From: Rhodoferax sp. OV413
GTDB lineage: Bacteria > Pseudomonadota > Gammaproteobacteria > Burkholderiales > Burkholderiaceae_C
Direction: 5' to 3'
Length of the DNA stretch: 64,000 bases
Assembly (NCBI GenBank): GCA_945861785.1
Contig: CAMAWD010000015.1
Coordinates: forward strand, 33,477 to 97,476
This document shows, piece by piece, positions 23,439-31,342 of the stretch (its first letter is position 1; the number at the start of each line of letters is the position of its first letter). The position numbers were made by a program, and so were the translations under genes. The notes beneath the pieces were generated by a model that was not told the origin of the DNA, made no database searches, and saw nothing but the letters and a program-made list of their open reading frames with translations.

Positions 23439-25157
23439 TCAGCGCCGCGCCCGCCCGCCGATCAGCGCCAGCAGTTCCTGCAGCCAGTCGCGTGGTCCGG
23501 TGGCATCCAGATCCAGCACATGGCTGCGGCTGTAGTAGGGGCTGAGGTCGAGCGCCACACCCACTCCGAAGATCTCCACCACGCCGGCCGTTTCAACGCC
23601 CTGCACAACGTCGCGCAGGTGGTGGTCCAGGTAGTGCAGGTCGTTGGCCAGGTTGGTGGCACTGTCCATCGGCGACCCGTCCGACACGACCATCAGCATC
23701 CGCCGCCCCTCTGTGCGTACGCCCAGCCGGCGGGTGGCCCACAACACGGCCTCGCCGTCGATGCCTTCGCGGAACAGGTCGGGCTTGAGCAGCGCAGCCA
23801 GGTTCGGCTTCGCCCGCCGCCAGGGCGTATCGGCGTCCTTGAAAACCAGGTGGTTCACCTCGTTCAGCCGCCCCGGGTGCAGCGGCCGGCCGGAGCGCAT
23901 CCAGTCGCGCTGGGCACGACCGCCATTCCAGGCGCCGGTGGTGAACCCCAGCACCTCGGTGCCCACTCCCGCCATCTCCAGGGCGCGCACCCACACATCG
24001 ACCAGGGCGGCCAGCGGCTCGGCGTGTTGTTTCATCGAACCCGAGCAATCCAGCAGCACGGTCAGCACACAGTCGGCCCGCGGTTCATCGTGTTCAGTCC
24101 GAAAAAGGCGGCGCTCGGTCGGGGAAGCAACCAACTGCGCCAGGCGGCGACCGTCGATCAAGCCCTCTTCCTGACCACCATCCCAACCGTCCAGGACCGG
24201 GCGGGCCAGCAGTGCCCGCAGTTCGCGCGCCAGGCGTGCCAGGTTCACGCCCATGGCCGCAATACGGGCGTCTAGCCGCTCGCGGTATTCCTTGAGCAGT
24301 TCGGCACGCACCAGCGCGGCGGCGAGCAGTTCCCGGTCGTACAGGCGCGTGAACACGCGGTAGCCGCCGTCTGTGTCCTCCAGCACGCGGCTGCGGCCGG
24401 ACAGGGCGGTGGCGAAGTTCGAGATCGTGTCGCCCTCGGTGTCCATCAGCAACGCGAATGCTGCCTGGTCGTCGTTGTCTCCAACGGTGCCGCCCGGCCC
24501 CTGCTCGGCCTGGCTGTTGCGCAGCATCTCGCCCACCAGGTGCGCAATCTCCAGGGCAAACACGGCATACGCTGCCTGGTCGTGTCGCTCGCGCCGCAGG
24601 CCGGCCAATGGTGTACCCAGCAAGGGGCCGATTGCGGCACGTGTGGCTTCGAGCAGGTCCTCGGTCTCTTCCACGACCGGTTCGCCGAACACGCGTGCCC
24701 GGCACATCTGCACCACGGTATACAGCAAGATGCCATGCGCGCTGTCGGTCAACCCGGCATGGTGAAAGGCCAGCGACCAGGACTCGAATGCGTGGCGCAG
24801 GTTGCGCCGTGCACCGGGCAACACATCGGGCACCAGCGACTCGGCGCGGTACTGCTCCAGCAGTTCGAACAGCATGCGTTCGACCGCGCCCTGCGGGCCA
24901 AGCCGCGCATGCAGCGCTGCGTCGCTGCCGGCCAGACGCAAGGCCAGGCCATCTGCCGCGCCCCGGAAGCTGCCGAAATCCGCGTCGTCCAGCGAAGGAT
25001 GCAGATGCGGCGCGTACAGCGGCAGCGGCTTGCGCCCACGGTGCAGCCGCTGGCCTCGAAAGTGCAGGTCGGCCTGCCCGCTCAGCGCCCGGATCGAGGC
25101 AGCGCACAGTTCCTCCACCTGCTCCTGGTGCCTAGCCCGATCTTGCGCTGTGGTCAT
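23439..25157 (-). CDS. cobT: CobT-like von Willebrand A protein (aerobic cobaltochelatase subunit family)
   Basis: The 572-residue protein has a C-terminal VWA domain with MIDAS DCSGSM (about residue 400) and the CobT-typical YRVFTRLYD, EVLGFTTGAWNGG and PGRLNEVNHLVFK. CobT works with the AAA+ ATPase CobS and large subunit CobN to insert cobalt into hydrogenobyrinate diamide. No cobN or other B12 gene is in the window. It follows cobS by 19 bp. The ATG at 25157 (MTTAQDRARHQ) is preferred to an upstream extension. Either a distant cobN or another client is possible. Confidence 0.9.
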   Translation of the reverse strand: MTTAQDRARHQEQVEELCAASIRALSGQADLHFRGQRLHRGRKPLPLYAPHLHPSLDDADFGSFRGAADGLALRLAGSDAALHARLGPQGAVERMLFELLEQYRAESLVPDVLPGARRNLRHAFESWSLAFHHAGLTDSAHGILLYTVVQMCRARVFGEPVVEETEDLLEATRAAIGPLLGTPLAGLRRERHDQAAYAVFALEIAHLVGEMLRNSQAEQGPGGTVGDNDDQAAFALLMDTEGDTISNFATALSGRSRVLEDTDGGYRVFTRLYDRELLAAALVRAELLKEYRERLDARIAAMGVNLARLARELRALLARPVLDGWDGGQEEGLIDGRRLAQLVASPTERRLFRTEHDEPRADCVLTVLLDCSGSMKQHAEPLAALVDVWVRALEMAGVGTEVLGFTTGAWNGGRAQRDWMRSGRPLHPGRLNEVNHLVFKDADTPWRRAKPNLAALLKPDLFREGIDGEAVLWATRRLGVRTEGRRMLMVVSDGSPMDSATNLANDLHYLDHHLRDVVQGVETAGVVEIFGVGVALDLSPYYSRSHVLDLDATGPRDWLQELLALIGGRARR

Positions 25158-25176
25158 GCCTTGAACCCCGCATGTC

Positions 25177-26151
25177 TCACTTGTGCGTGTTCTGGTACGA
25201 CTCGTCGAGTTCGCGGTCAAAGCAGCGCTGGAAATACTCCGCCACCACCGGGCGCTCGGCCTCATCGCATTTGTTCAGGAACGACAGCCGGAACGCCAGC
25301 GCCGGGTCGCGGAAGATCTCGATGTTCTCGCCCCAGGTGATCACGGTGCGCGGCGACATCAGCGTGGACAGGTCACCAGCGGCGAACCCCTTGCGCGTGA
25401 GCTCGGCCACGGCGACCATGGCCTGCACCAGCGCCGTGCCTGCCGCGTCGGCCAGCGAGGGCACACGCGCCTGAACGATCGCCACCTCTTCGTCGCGCGG
25501 CAGGTAGTTGAGTGCGGCGACGATGTTCCAGCGGTCGATCTGCGCATGGTTCAGGCGCTGCGCACCGTGGTAGAGGCCGTTCAGGTTGCCAAGCCCGACC
25601 GTGTTGGCGGTGGCGAAAAGGCGGAAATACGGGTTTGGACGCAGCACCTTGTTCTGGTCCATCAGCGTGAACTTGCCGTCGCGCTCGAGCACGCGCTGGA
25701 TCACGAACATCACATCCGGCCGCCCGGCGTCGTATTCGTCGAAAACCAGCGCCACCGGCCGCTGCAGCGCCCAAGGCACGATGCCTTCCTGGAACTCGGT
25801 CACCTGCTGGCCGTCACGGAGCACGACAGCGTCTTTGCCGACCAGGTCCAGGCGGCTGATGTGCCCGTCGAGGTTGACCCGTATGCAAGGCCAGTTGAGG
25901 CGTGCGGCAACCTGCTCGATGTGGGTCGACTTGCCAGTGCCGTGCAGACCCTGCACCATCACACGCCGGTCGCGTGTGAAACCGGCCAGGATGGCCAGCG
26001 TCACGGCCGGGTTGAAGCGGTAGACGGGATCGATCTCGGGCACGTGTTCGTCGCGCTCGCCGAAGGCCGGCGCCATCAGGTCGGAGTCGATGCCGAACAC
26101 ATCGCGCACCGCGATCTGGTGGTCGGGCTGCAGGTCGGCCAGCTGGGTCAC
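25177..26151 (-). CDS. cobS: CobS-like AAA+ ATPase (aerobic cobaltochelatase subunit family)
   Basis: The 324-residue AAA+ ATPase has Walker A GLHGTGKST (about 68-76), Walker B-type VALVFDEYDAGRPDV, sensor 1 FATANTVGLGN and LNHAQIDRWNIV. It matches CobS in length and in the ending FDRELDESYQ. The start is GTG at 26151, overlapping the stop of the IclR gene (26148-26151). CobS/CobT act as a MoxR-VWA-type motor. The coupling to an IclR regulator of the xsc locus is unusual for B12 biosynthesis. Confidence 0.9.
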   Translation of the reverse strand: MTQLADLQPDHQIAVRDVFGIDSDLMAPAFGERDEHVPEIDPVYRFNPAVTLAILAGFTRDRRVMVQGLHGTGKSTHIEQVAARLNWPCIRVNLDGHISRLDLVGKDAVVLRDGQQVTEFQEGIVPWALQRPVALVFDEYDAGRPDVMFVIQRVLERDGKFTLMDQNKVLRPNPYFRLFATANTVGLGNLNGLYHGAQRLNHAQIDRWNIVAALNYLPRDEEVAIVQARVPSLADAAGTALVQAMVAVAELTRKGFAAGDLSTLMSPRTVITWGENIEIFRDPALAFRLSFLNKCDEAERPVVAEYFQRCFDRELDESYQNTHK

Positions 26152-26969
26152 GGTGAGGCTTTCTTGAGTTGGGGGCCGGCGTCGGCGTCGATGCGGCCCA
26201 GGGCCAGCGCGGCCGCCTGCAGCGCCGGCAGCCACTGGCGCGCCTTGTCGGCGCTCAGCCGCATGATCGGCGCCTGGATGGCGATGCACAGCTTGGAGGG
26301 AGCACCGGTATCTGGCACACCCACGGCGATACACAGCAGGCCGGGAAGGAACTCCTCGTTGTCCAGGGCGTAACCATGCTTGCGCACCTGAGCGATCTCG
26401 CGCTCCAGCAGGTCCAGGTCGGTGATGGTCTTGTCGGTGTATTTGTCGAGCGGTGCGTGGGCCAGCAGGCGCCGGCGCTGGGCCGGGCCCATTTGCGCCA
26501 GCATGACCTTGCCGCTGGCCGAGCAGTGCGCCGGCACCCGCGAGCCGGCGCGCAGGTAAAAGCGCAGTGGGGCCGCGGTCTCCACCCGGTCCAGGTAGAC
26601 AACCTCGCTGCCCGACAGCGCCGTGATGTTGCAGCTCTCACCCACCTCCTCGACCAGGCGGCGCAACACTGCGTGGCGCGCGCCGTGGTGGCTGTCGTTG
26701 CGCAGCAGGTTCTCGGCCAGCCGGCGCAATCGTGTGCCCGTGCCGTAGTGCCGACCGTCACTTTCGCGCTGCAGCATGCCGGCCGACTCAAGCTGCTGCA
26801 GCATGCGGTGCAGCGTGGGTTTGGGCAGGCCGGTCTCGTCGACCAGGCTTTGCAGTGAGTGGCGCTGGTCGCTGGCGGCAAATACCTCCAGCAAGGCAAA
26901 CAGCCGCAACGCCGGCGTGTCGCCGCCGGGTTCCAGCAGATTGGACGGAGTGCCTGTAATGACTTTCAT
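26148..26969 (-). CDS. IclR-family transcriptional regulator, divergent from xsc
   Basis: The 273-residue regulator has an N-terminal winged helix (LFALLEVFAASDQRHSLQSL, TGLPKPTLHRMLQQLE) and a C-terminal IclR effector domain (AHCSASGKVMLAQM, GYALDNEEFLPGL). The ATG at 26969 (MKVITG) is used; a TTG three codons earlier is less likely. It is transcribed divergently from xsc, with a 142-bp gap containing an inverted repeat, so it probably controls xsc-pta in response to a sulfonate-derived ligand. cobS is translationally coupled downstream. Confidence 0.92.
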   Translation of the reverse strand: MKVITGTPSNLLEPGGDTPALRLFALLEVFAASDQRHSLQSLVDETGLPKPTLHRMLQQLESAGMLQRESDGRHYGTGTRLRRLAENLLRNDSHHGARHAVLRRLVEEVGESCNITALSGSEVVYLDRVETAAPLRFYLRAGSRVPAHCSASGKVMLAQMGPAQRRRLLAHAPLDKYTDKTITDLDLLEREIAQVRKHGYALDNEEFLPGLLCIAVGVPDTGAPSKLCIAIQAPIMRLSADKARQWLPALQAAALALGRIDADAGPQLKKASP

Positions 26970-26994
26970 GGGGTCCAACTATAGCTAAATTCCG

Positions 26995-27022
26995 AAAAAT
27001 AGTACATGGTGTACCGTATTTT
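26995..27022. promoter_or_regulatory. Candidate operator in the IclR/xsc divergent promoter
   Basis: AAAATAGTACA (26996-27007 region) and TGTACCGTATTTT form an imperfect inverted repeat around TGG in an AT-rich promoter island, 90-117 bp before the xsc start and 26 bp before the regulator start. Symmetry and position suit an IclR dimer site. Confidence 0.5.
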
Positions 27023-27111
27023 GGATTTTTTGTTGACCAAGGTGCACAGCGGTGCTACAGTTTCCCGTTGAATCTGTCCGATCAGAACCCGCAAGCACCA
27101 GGAGAACACCC

Positions 27112-28929
27112 ATGAGCAAGCCCCCCGTCACCACCCGCCCGGTTGCCACCGGCGTCCAGAAGATGACCCCGTCCGAGGCCTTCGTGGAAACGCTGGTCGC
27201 CAACAACGTGACCGACATGTTCGGCATCATGGGCTCCGCCTTCATGGACGCGATGGACATCTTCGCGCCCGCCGGCATCCGGCTGATTCCGGTGGTGCAT
27301 GAGCAGGGCGCCGGCCACATGGCCGACGGGTATGCGCGCGCCAGTGGGCGCCACGGCGTGGTGATCGGCCAGAACGGCCCCGGCATCAGCAACTGCGTGA
27401 CGGCGATTGCCGCCGCCTACTGGGCGCACAGCCCGGTGGTGCTGATCACGCCCGAGACCGGCACCATGGGCCAGGGCCTGGGTGGTTTCCAAGAGGCCAA
27501 CCAGCTGCCGATGTTCCAGGAATTCACCAAGTACCAGGGCCACGTGAACAACAACAAACGCATGGCCGAATTCACCGCGCGCTGTTTCGACCGCGCCCAT
27601 TCCGAGCTCGGCCCCACCCAGCTCAACATCCCGCGCGACCTTTTCTACGGCGAGATCAGCGTCGAAATTCCACGCCCGATGAAACTCGACCGCGGCCCCG
27701 GCGGCGACGCCAGCCTCAACGCAGCCGTCGAGTTGCTGGCCACGGCCAAGAACCCGGTGCTGATCTCCGGTGGCGGTGTGGTGATGGGAGAGGCCTGGGA
27801 CGAATGCATCGCGCTGGCCGAGCGCCTGGGCTGCCCGGTTGTCAACAGCTACCAGCACAACGACTCGTTCCCGGCCAGCCACGCCCAATGGTGCGGCCCG
27901 CTCGGTTACCAGGGCAGCAAGGCCGGCATGAAACTCATGAGCGAGGCCGACGTAGTGATCGCGCTCGGTTCGCGCCTGGGCCCGTTCGGCACCCTGCCCC
28001 AATACGGCATGGACTACTGGCCCAAAAACGCCAAGATCATCCAGATCGACGCCGACCACAAGATGCTGGGGTTGGTCAAGAAGATCGACGTGGGCATCTG
28101 CGGCGACGCCAAGGCCGCAGCTGCGGCACTGGTGGCGCGACTGGCCGGCCGCACACTGGCCTGTGATGCCACCCGCACCGAGCGCGCGGCACGCACCGCC
28201 AGCGAAAAAGCGGCCTGGGAGAAAGAACTCAACGGGTGGACCCACGAGCGCGATGCCTATAGCCTTGACATGATCGAAGAAGCCCGGGGCGAGAAGACCC
28301 CCACCGGCGGCAACTGGTTGCACCCGCGCCAGGTGCTGCGCGAGCTGGAAAAAGCCCTGCCCAAGGACGTGATGGTGTCCACCGACATCGGCAACATCAA
28401 CTCGGTGGCGCACAGCTACCTGCGTTTCGAGCGCCCGCGCAGCTTCTTCGCGCCCATGAGTTTCGGCAACTGCGGTTATGCACTGCCCACCATGATCGGC
28501 GCCAAGGCGGTGGCGCCGGAGCGCCCGGCCGTGAGTTATGCGGGCGACGGCGCCTGGGGCATGAGCATGAGCGAGATCATGACCTGCGTGCGCCACAACA
28601 TCCCGGTCACCTCGGTGGTGTTCCACAACCGCCAGTGGGGTGCCGAGAAGAAGAACCAGGTCGACTTCTACAACCGCCGCTTCGTCGCGGGTGAACTCGA
28701 CAACCAGAGTTTCGCCGGCATCGCACGCGCCATGGGCGCCGAAGGCATCATCGTGGACAAGCTGGAGGATGTGGGCCCGGCTTTGAAACGCGCCATCGAC
28801 ATGCAGATGAACGAAGGCAAGACCTGCGTCATCGAAATCATGTGCACGCGCGAACTCGGCGACCCTTTCCGCCGCGATGCGCTGGCCAAGCCGATCCGTT
28901 TCCTGGACAAGTACAAGGACTACGTCTGA
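27112..28929 (+). CDS. xsc: Sulfoacetaldehyde acetyltransferase Xsc
   Basis: The 605-residue ThDP enzyme converts sulfoacetaldehyde plus phosphate to acetyl phosphate and sulfite. The N-terminal ThDP domain has IMGSAFMDAMDIFAP and the catalytic-type Glu in VVHEQGAGHMADGYARASGR. The C-terminal cofactor motif begins GDGAWGMSMSEIMT and runs to NRQWGAEKKNQ. These segments, including GSAFMDAMDIF, are Xsc-specific rather than acetolactate-synthase-like. AGGAG lies 8 bp before ATG 27112. pta follows 19 bp downstream; together they finish taurine, isethionate or sulfoacetate degradation. Confidence 0.97.
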   Translation: MSKPPVTTRPVATGVQKMTPSEAFVETLVANNVTDMFGIMGSAFMDAMDIFAPAGIRLIPVVHEQGAGHMADGYARASGRHGVVIGQNGPGISNCVTAIAAAYWAHSPVVLITPETGTMGQGLGGFQEANQLPMFQEFTKYQGHVNNNKRMAEFTARCFDRAHSELGPTQLNIPRDLFYGEISVEIPRPMKLDRGPGGDASLNAAVELLATAKNPVLISGGGVVMGEAWDECIALAERLGCPVVNSYQHNDSFPASHAQWCGPLGYQGSKAGMKLMSEADVVIALGSRLGPFGTLPQYGMDYWPKNAKIIQIDADHKMLGLVKKIDVGICGDAKAAAAALVARLAGRTLACDATRTERAARTASEKAAWEKELNGWTHERDAYSLDMIEEARGEKTPTGGNWLHPRQVLRELEKALPKDVMVSTDIGNINSVAHSYLRFERPRSFFAPMSFGNCGYALPTMIGAKAVAPERPAVSYAGDGAWGMSMSEIMTCVRHNIPVTSVVFHNRQWGAEKKNQVDFYNRRFVAGELDNQSFAGIARAMGAEGIIVDKLEDVGPALKRAIDMQMNEGKTCVIEIMCTRELGDPFRRDALAKPIRFLDKYKDYV

Positions 28930-28948
28930 CGCAAAAGGGCGGCAGCCT

Positions 28949-29881
28949 GTGAACCAACCGGCCGCGACCCATCCCCGGCTCTCGGCGCTGGTCGATCGGG
29001 CACGCCAGCAGGTGCAGGGGCACGCGGCGCCACGTGTGGGCCTGGTCTACCCGTGTGATGCACTGGCGCTCGACGCCGCGCAACGCATCGCCGGGGCGGG
29101 CTTCGCGCTCCCGGTGCTGATCGGCCCGCGTGCGCTGATCGAATCGGCCGCCGAAACGGCACGGGTGAACTGCGGCACGTTCGAGATCATCGACGCCGGG
29201 CCGGGGCCGAGCGACGCGGCCAACCACGCCACCGGCCTGGTGCGCAAGGGCGCCCTGGCCGCATTGATGAAGGGTTCGCTGCACACCGACGAACTGATGT
29301 CGGCGGTGGTCAACAAGGCCACCGGCTTGCGCACCGCGTCGCGTATCAGCCACGCCTTTCTGTTCGACCTGCCGCGTTACCACAAACTGCTGGCGCTGGC
29401 CGACTGCGTGGTCAACATTGCACCCGACCTGAAGACCAAACACGACATCCTGGGCAATGCAGTGCGCTTGCTGCAGGCGCTGGGCATCGCGCAGCCGCAG
29501 GTCGCGATCGTGACCGCGGTGGAAACCGTCAACCCGGCCATCCCCGCCACACTCGACGCCCAGGCCCTGGTGCTGGCAGCGCGTGCGGGTGCCTGGCCAG
29601 GCGCCGTGGTCGAAGGTCCGTTTGGGTTCGACAACGCGTTTTCGGCCGAGGCAGCACGCATCAAGAAGATGGACTCACAGCTCGCGGGCAACGCCGACCT
29701 GATGCTGATGCCCGACCTCAACGCCGGCAACATGCTCTACAAGAGTTTCAACTATGTCGGTGGTGGCGACTGCGCCGGGCTGGTGCTCGGGGCGAGCGTG
29801 CCGATCGTGCTGACTTCACGCGCGGATTCGCTGCAGTCGCGCATCGCGTCGGTGGCGCTGGCGGTGCTGGCGGCGGGCTGA
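28949..29881 (+). CDS. pta: Phosphate acetyltransferase Pta
   Basis: The 310-residue single-domain enzyme converts acetyl phosphate from Xsc to acetyl-CoA. Family motifs are MKGSLHTDELMSAVV, RISHAFLFDLP, NIAPDL and PDLNAGNMLYKSF. A GTG at 28949 is the likely start, with an AAGGGCGG purine tract upstream; the longer open frame overlaps xsc. The short form fits the Pta usually found with xsc. A decayed copy of its central part lies 0.9 kb downstream at 30751-30889. Confidence 0.94.
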   Translation: MNQPAATHPRLSALVDRARQQVQGHAAPRVGLVYPCDALALDAAQRIAGAGFALPVLIGPRALIESAAETARVNCGTFEIIDAGPGPSDAANHATGLVRKGALAALMKGSLHTDELMSAVVNKATGLRTASRISHAFLFDLPRYHKLLALADCVVNIAPDLKTKHDILGNAVRLLQALGIAQPQVAIVTAVETVNPAIPATLDAQALVLAARAGAWPGAVVEGPFGFDNAFSAEAARIKKMDSQLAGNADLMLMPDLNAGNMLYKSFNYVGGGDCAGLVLGASVPIVLTSRADSLQSRIASVALAVLAAG

Positions 29882-30027
29882 GAGAGTGGGAGACGTTCTT
29901 GGAACTGCTTGAACTTCCCCACGCAGCACTTGTCAAAACCGCGCAAAACACGACGGACCACGAAGACAGGGCGAACAAGGCGGGCCGACGAGATGTTCGG
30001 GGACATCGAACCGCATGTCCGCTGCAA

Positions 30028-30450
30028 TCAGGCCTGCTCCCTCGGTGAGATGCTTGCCAGCCTCAAGCCCGGCAGGTCCAGAAAATCACTGCGGTTGAGA
30101 GTCACAAGTACATAACCATGCTCGATGGCTTGCGCTGCAATCCACAAGTCGTTGTACCGGGGCCGGGGCGAACGGCCAGACTGTTTGACTGAGGCTGCAA
30201 GCACGCCGAAAGCTGCTGCCGTGTGATGTGAGACCCCCAAGGACGGGCGACTCTCTAGCTGGCGCAGGTAGGCAGCACGCATCGCCCGCTCTGTGGGGTC
30301 AGAGCAGGCGTGGACACCAAAACTCAATTCACCCAATGAAATTGCAGAAATGAAAACCGGCGCGTCACCCGCAGCATCGATAACCGCCTGGCGATCAATT
30401 TGGTTGGCGGCCAGAGCGACCCAGACGCAGCTATCGAAAATCACGCCCAT
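30028..30450 (-). CDS. vapC: PIN-domain toxin, VapC type
   Basis: The 140-residue ribonuclease toxin has conserved acidic residues in IFDSCVWVAL (Asp6), SLGELSFGV (Glu41) and RYNDLWIAAQA (Asp ~100), then TLNRSDFLDLPGL. It cleaves RNA in free form and is held by the antitoxin encoded upstream, whose stop overlaps its start by 10 bp. The pair sits between intact pta and a pta fragment, suggesting insertion or rearrangement. Confidence 0.92.
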   Translation of the reverse strand: MGVIFDSCVWVALAANQIDRQAVIDAAGDAPVFISAISLGELSFGVHACSDPTERAMRAAYLRQLESRPSLGVSHHTAAAFGVLAASVKQSGRSPRPRYNDLWIAAQAIEHGYVLVTLNRSDFLDLPGLRLASISPREQA

Positions 30451-30698
30451 GGGTCGCGCAATGCATCTTGAAAGCTCTCTTTGCTGTCTTTCAGCCAGGC
30501 GCTGGCCTGTGCTGCGGTCAGGGCAGGAAACGCAAGCCCTGCGAGCGCCTGGGCCGCATTCATGGTCTGCGGCGGCGGGATGATCTGCGCAATCAAGATT
30601 TGATTGCGCAAGACATCAACCGTCTCACCCCGGCTGGCGACTTTGTCCAGTATTTCCCGTGTGTTTCGGGCAAGTTCAGTGGCGCTGACTGTTTGCAT
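30441..30698 (-). CDS. Phd/YefM-type antitoxin paired with VapC
   Basis: The 85-residue protein begins MQTVSATELARNTREILDKV, the DNA-binding fold of Phd/YefM antitoxins. It continues RGETVDVLRNQILIAQIIPP and ends in a more variable toxin-binding tail (SAWLKDSKESFQDALRDPW). It probably represses its own promoter in the AT-rich stretch 30699-30745 (CAATATACGTATTGATATG). It overlaps vapC by 10 bp. Confidence 0.9.
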   Translation of the reverse strand: MQTVSATELARNTREILDKVASRGETVDVLRNQILIAQIIPPPQTMNAAQALAGLAFPALTAAQASAWLKDSKESFQDALRDPWA

Positions 30699-30750
30699 TG
30701 CTTCAAATTCACAATATACGTATTGATATGTAGTCTACATCAATGGTGAT

Positions 30751-30889
30751 CGCGGTGAAACGGTCAACCCGGCCACACTGGACGCCCAGGGCTTGGTACC
30801 GGCGGCCCACGCCGGTGCCTGGCCAGGCGCCGTGGTTCGAAGGCCCGTTCGGTTTCGACAACACGTTTTCAAGCGGGGCCGCGCGCATC
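30751..30889 (+). pseudogene. Fragment of a second pta gene
   Basis: This stretch matches pta at about 29518-29659, reading ETVNPA-TLDAQG and GAWPGAVV. It lacks nine bases (the IPA codons) and has one extra T (GTGGTTCGAAGG for GTGGTCGAAGG) that shifts the frame. Nothing of pta remains on either side. It shows that a duplicate pta, or an ancestral longer arrangement, once existed here. Confidence 0.8.
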
Positions 30890-30929
30890 GTTCGGGCAGG
30901 CGCTACGGACCGACGCCGCTCGACACCCT

Positions 30930-31151
30930 TCAGCGCGACGGCGCACGGTAACGATCGATCGCGCCCGCCAGGTCCCCATAGTCCTCACAGGTGCGGTTGC
31001 CGCACAGGCGTTCGAGTTGCGCCAGATGCCGGCGTGCCTCAGCGGGTTGGCCATCCATCAGATAAGCCTCACCGATGGTTTCGTGCGCGCCGCAGTGCGT
31101 CGGATCCAGCCAAAGGGCCAGCCGGTAATGCTCGAACGGATTGTCATGGTA
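30930..31151 (-). pseudogene. C-terminal remnant of a TPR protein
   Basis: On the - strand the frame reads YHDNPFEHYRLALWLDPTHC, then GAHETIGEAYLMDGQPAEAR and LERLCGNRTCEDYGDL, ending TGA at 30930. This is the C-terminus of a small tetratricopeptide-repeat protein common in Burkholderiales. No start or N-terminal repeats are found upstream (to about 31200), so it is a remnant. Confidence 0.6.
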
Positions 31152-31279
31152 GGTGCCCTTTCCTGCGCAAGCGATTGTCGACCGACTGACCAGGCATCAG
31201 CGGCGATTTGGGGGGCATTGAACCACCGTCCCGTCCCACGGAAAAAACGCATGGGAATAGCCACCAGAACCCATCGGAT

Positions 31280-31297
31280 TTGTCACGCAACTGACAC
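31280..31297 (+). promoter_or_regulatory. Possible Pho box upstream of PhoX
   Basis: TTGTCAC, GCAA, CTGACAC approximates the PhoB site (two CTGTCAT-like 7-mers with a 4-bp spacer), 46 bp before the PhoX start. Both repeats are imperfect, but position before a phosphatase gene supports phosphate-starvation control. Confidence 0.4.
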
Positions 31298-31342
31298 TGA
31301 ATCCGTCCATGCTCAACACTTTCCCTCTAACAAGGATCCCTC

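Noticed and set aside
27082..28626. 514-codon - strand open frame
   Set aside because: It is the mirror of xsc; His/Val/Gly-rich low-complexity translation.
29882..30027. Short - strand frame reading VFVVRRVLRGFDKCC
   Set aside because: It appears in no complete gene and has no start or domain. It may be part of a degenerate repeat but could not be supported.
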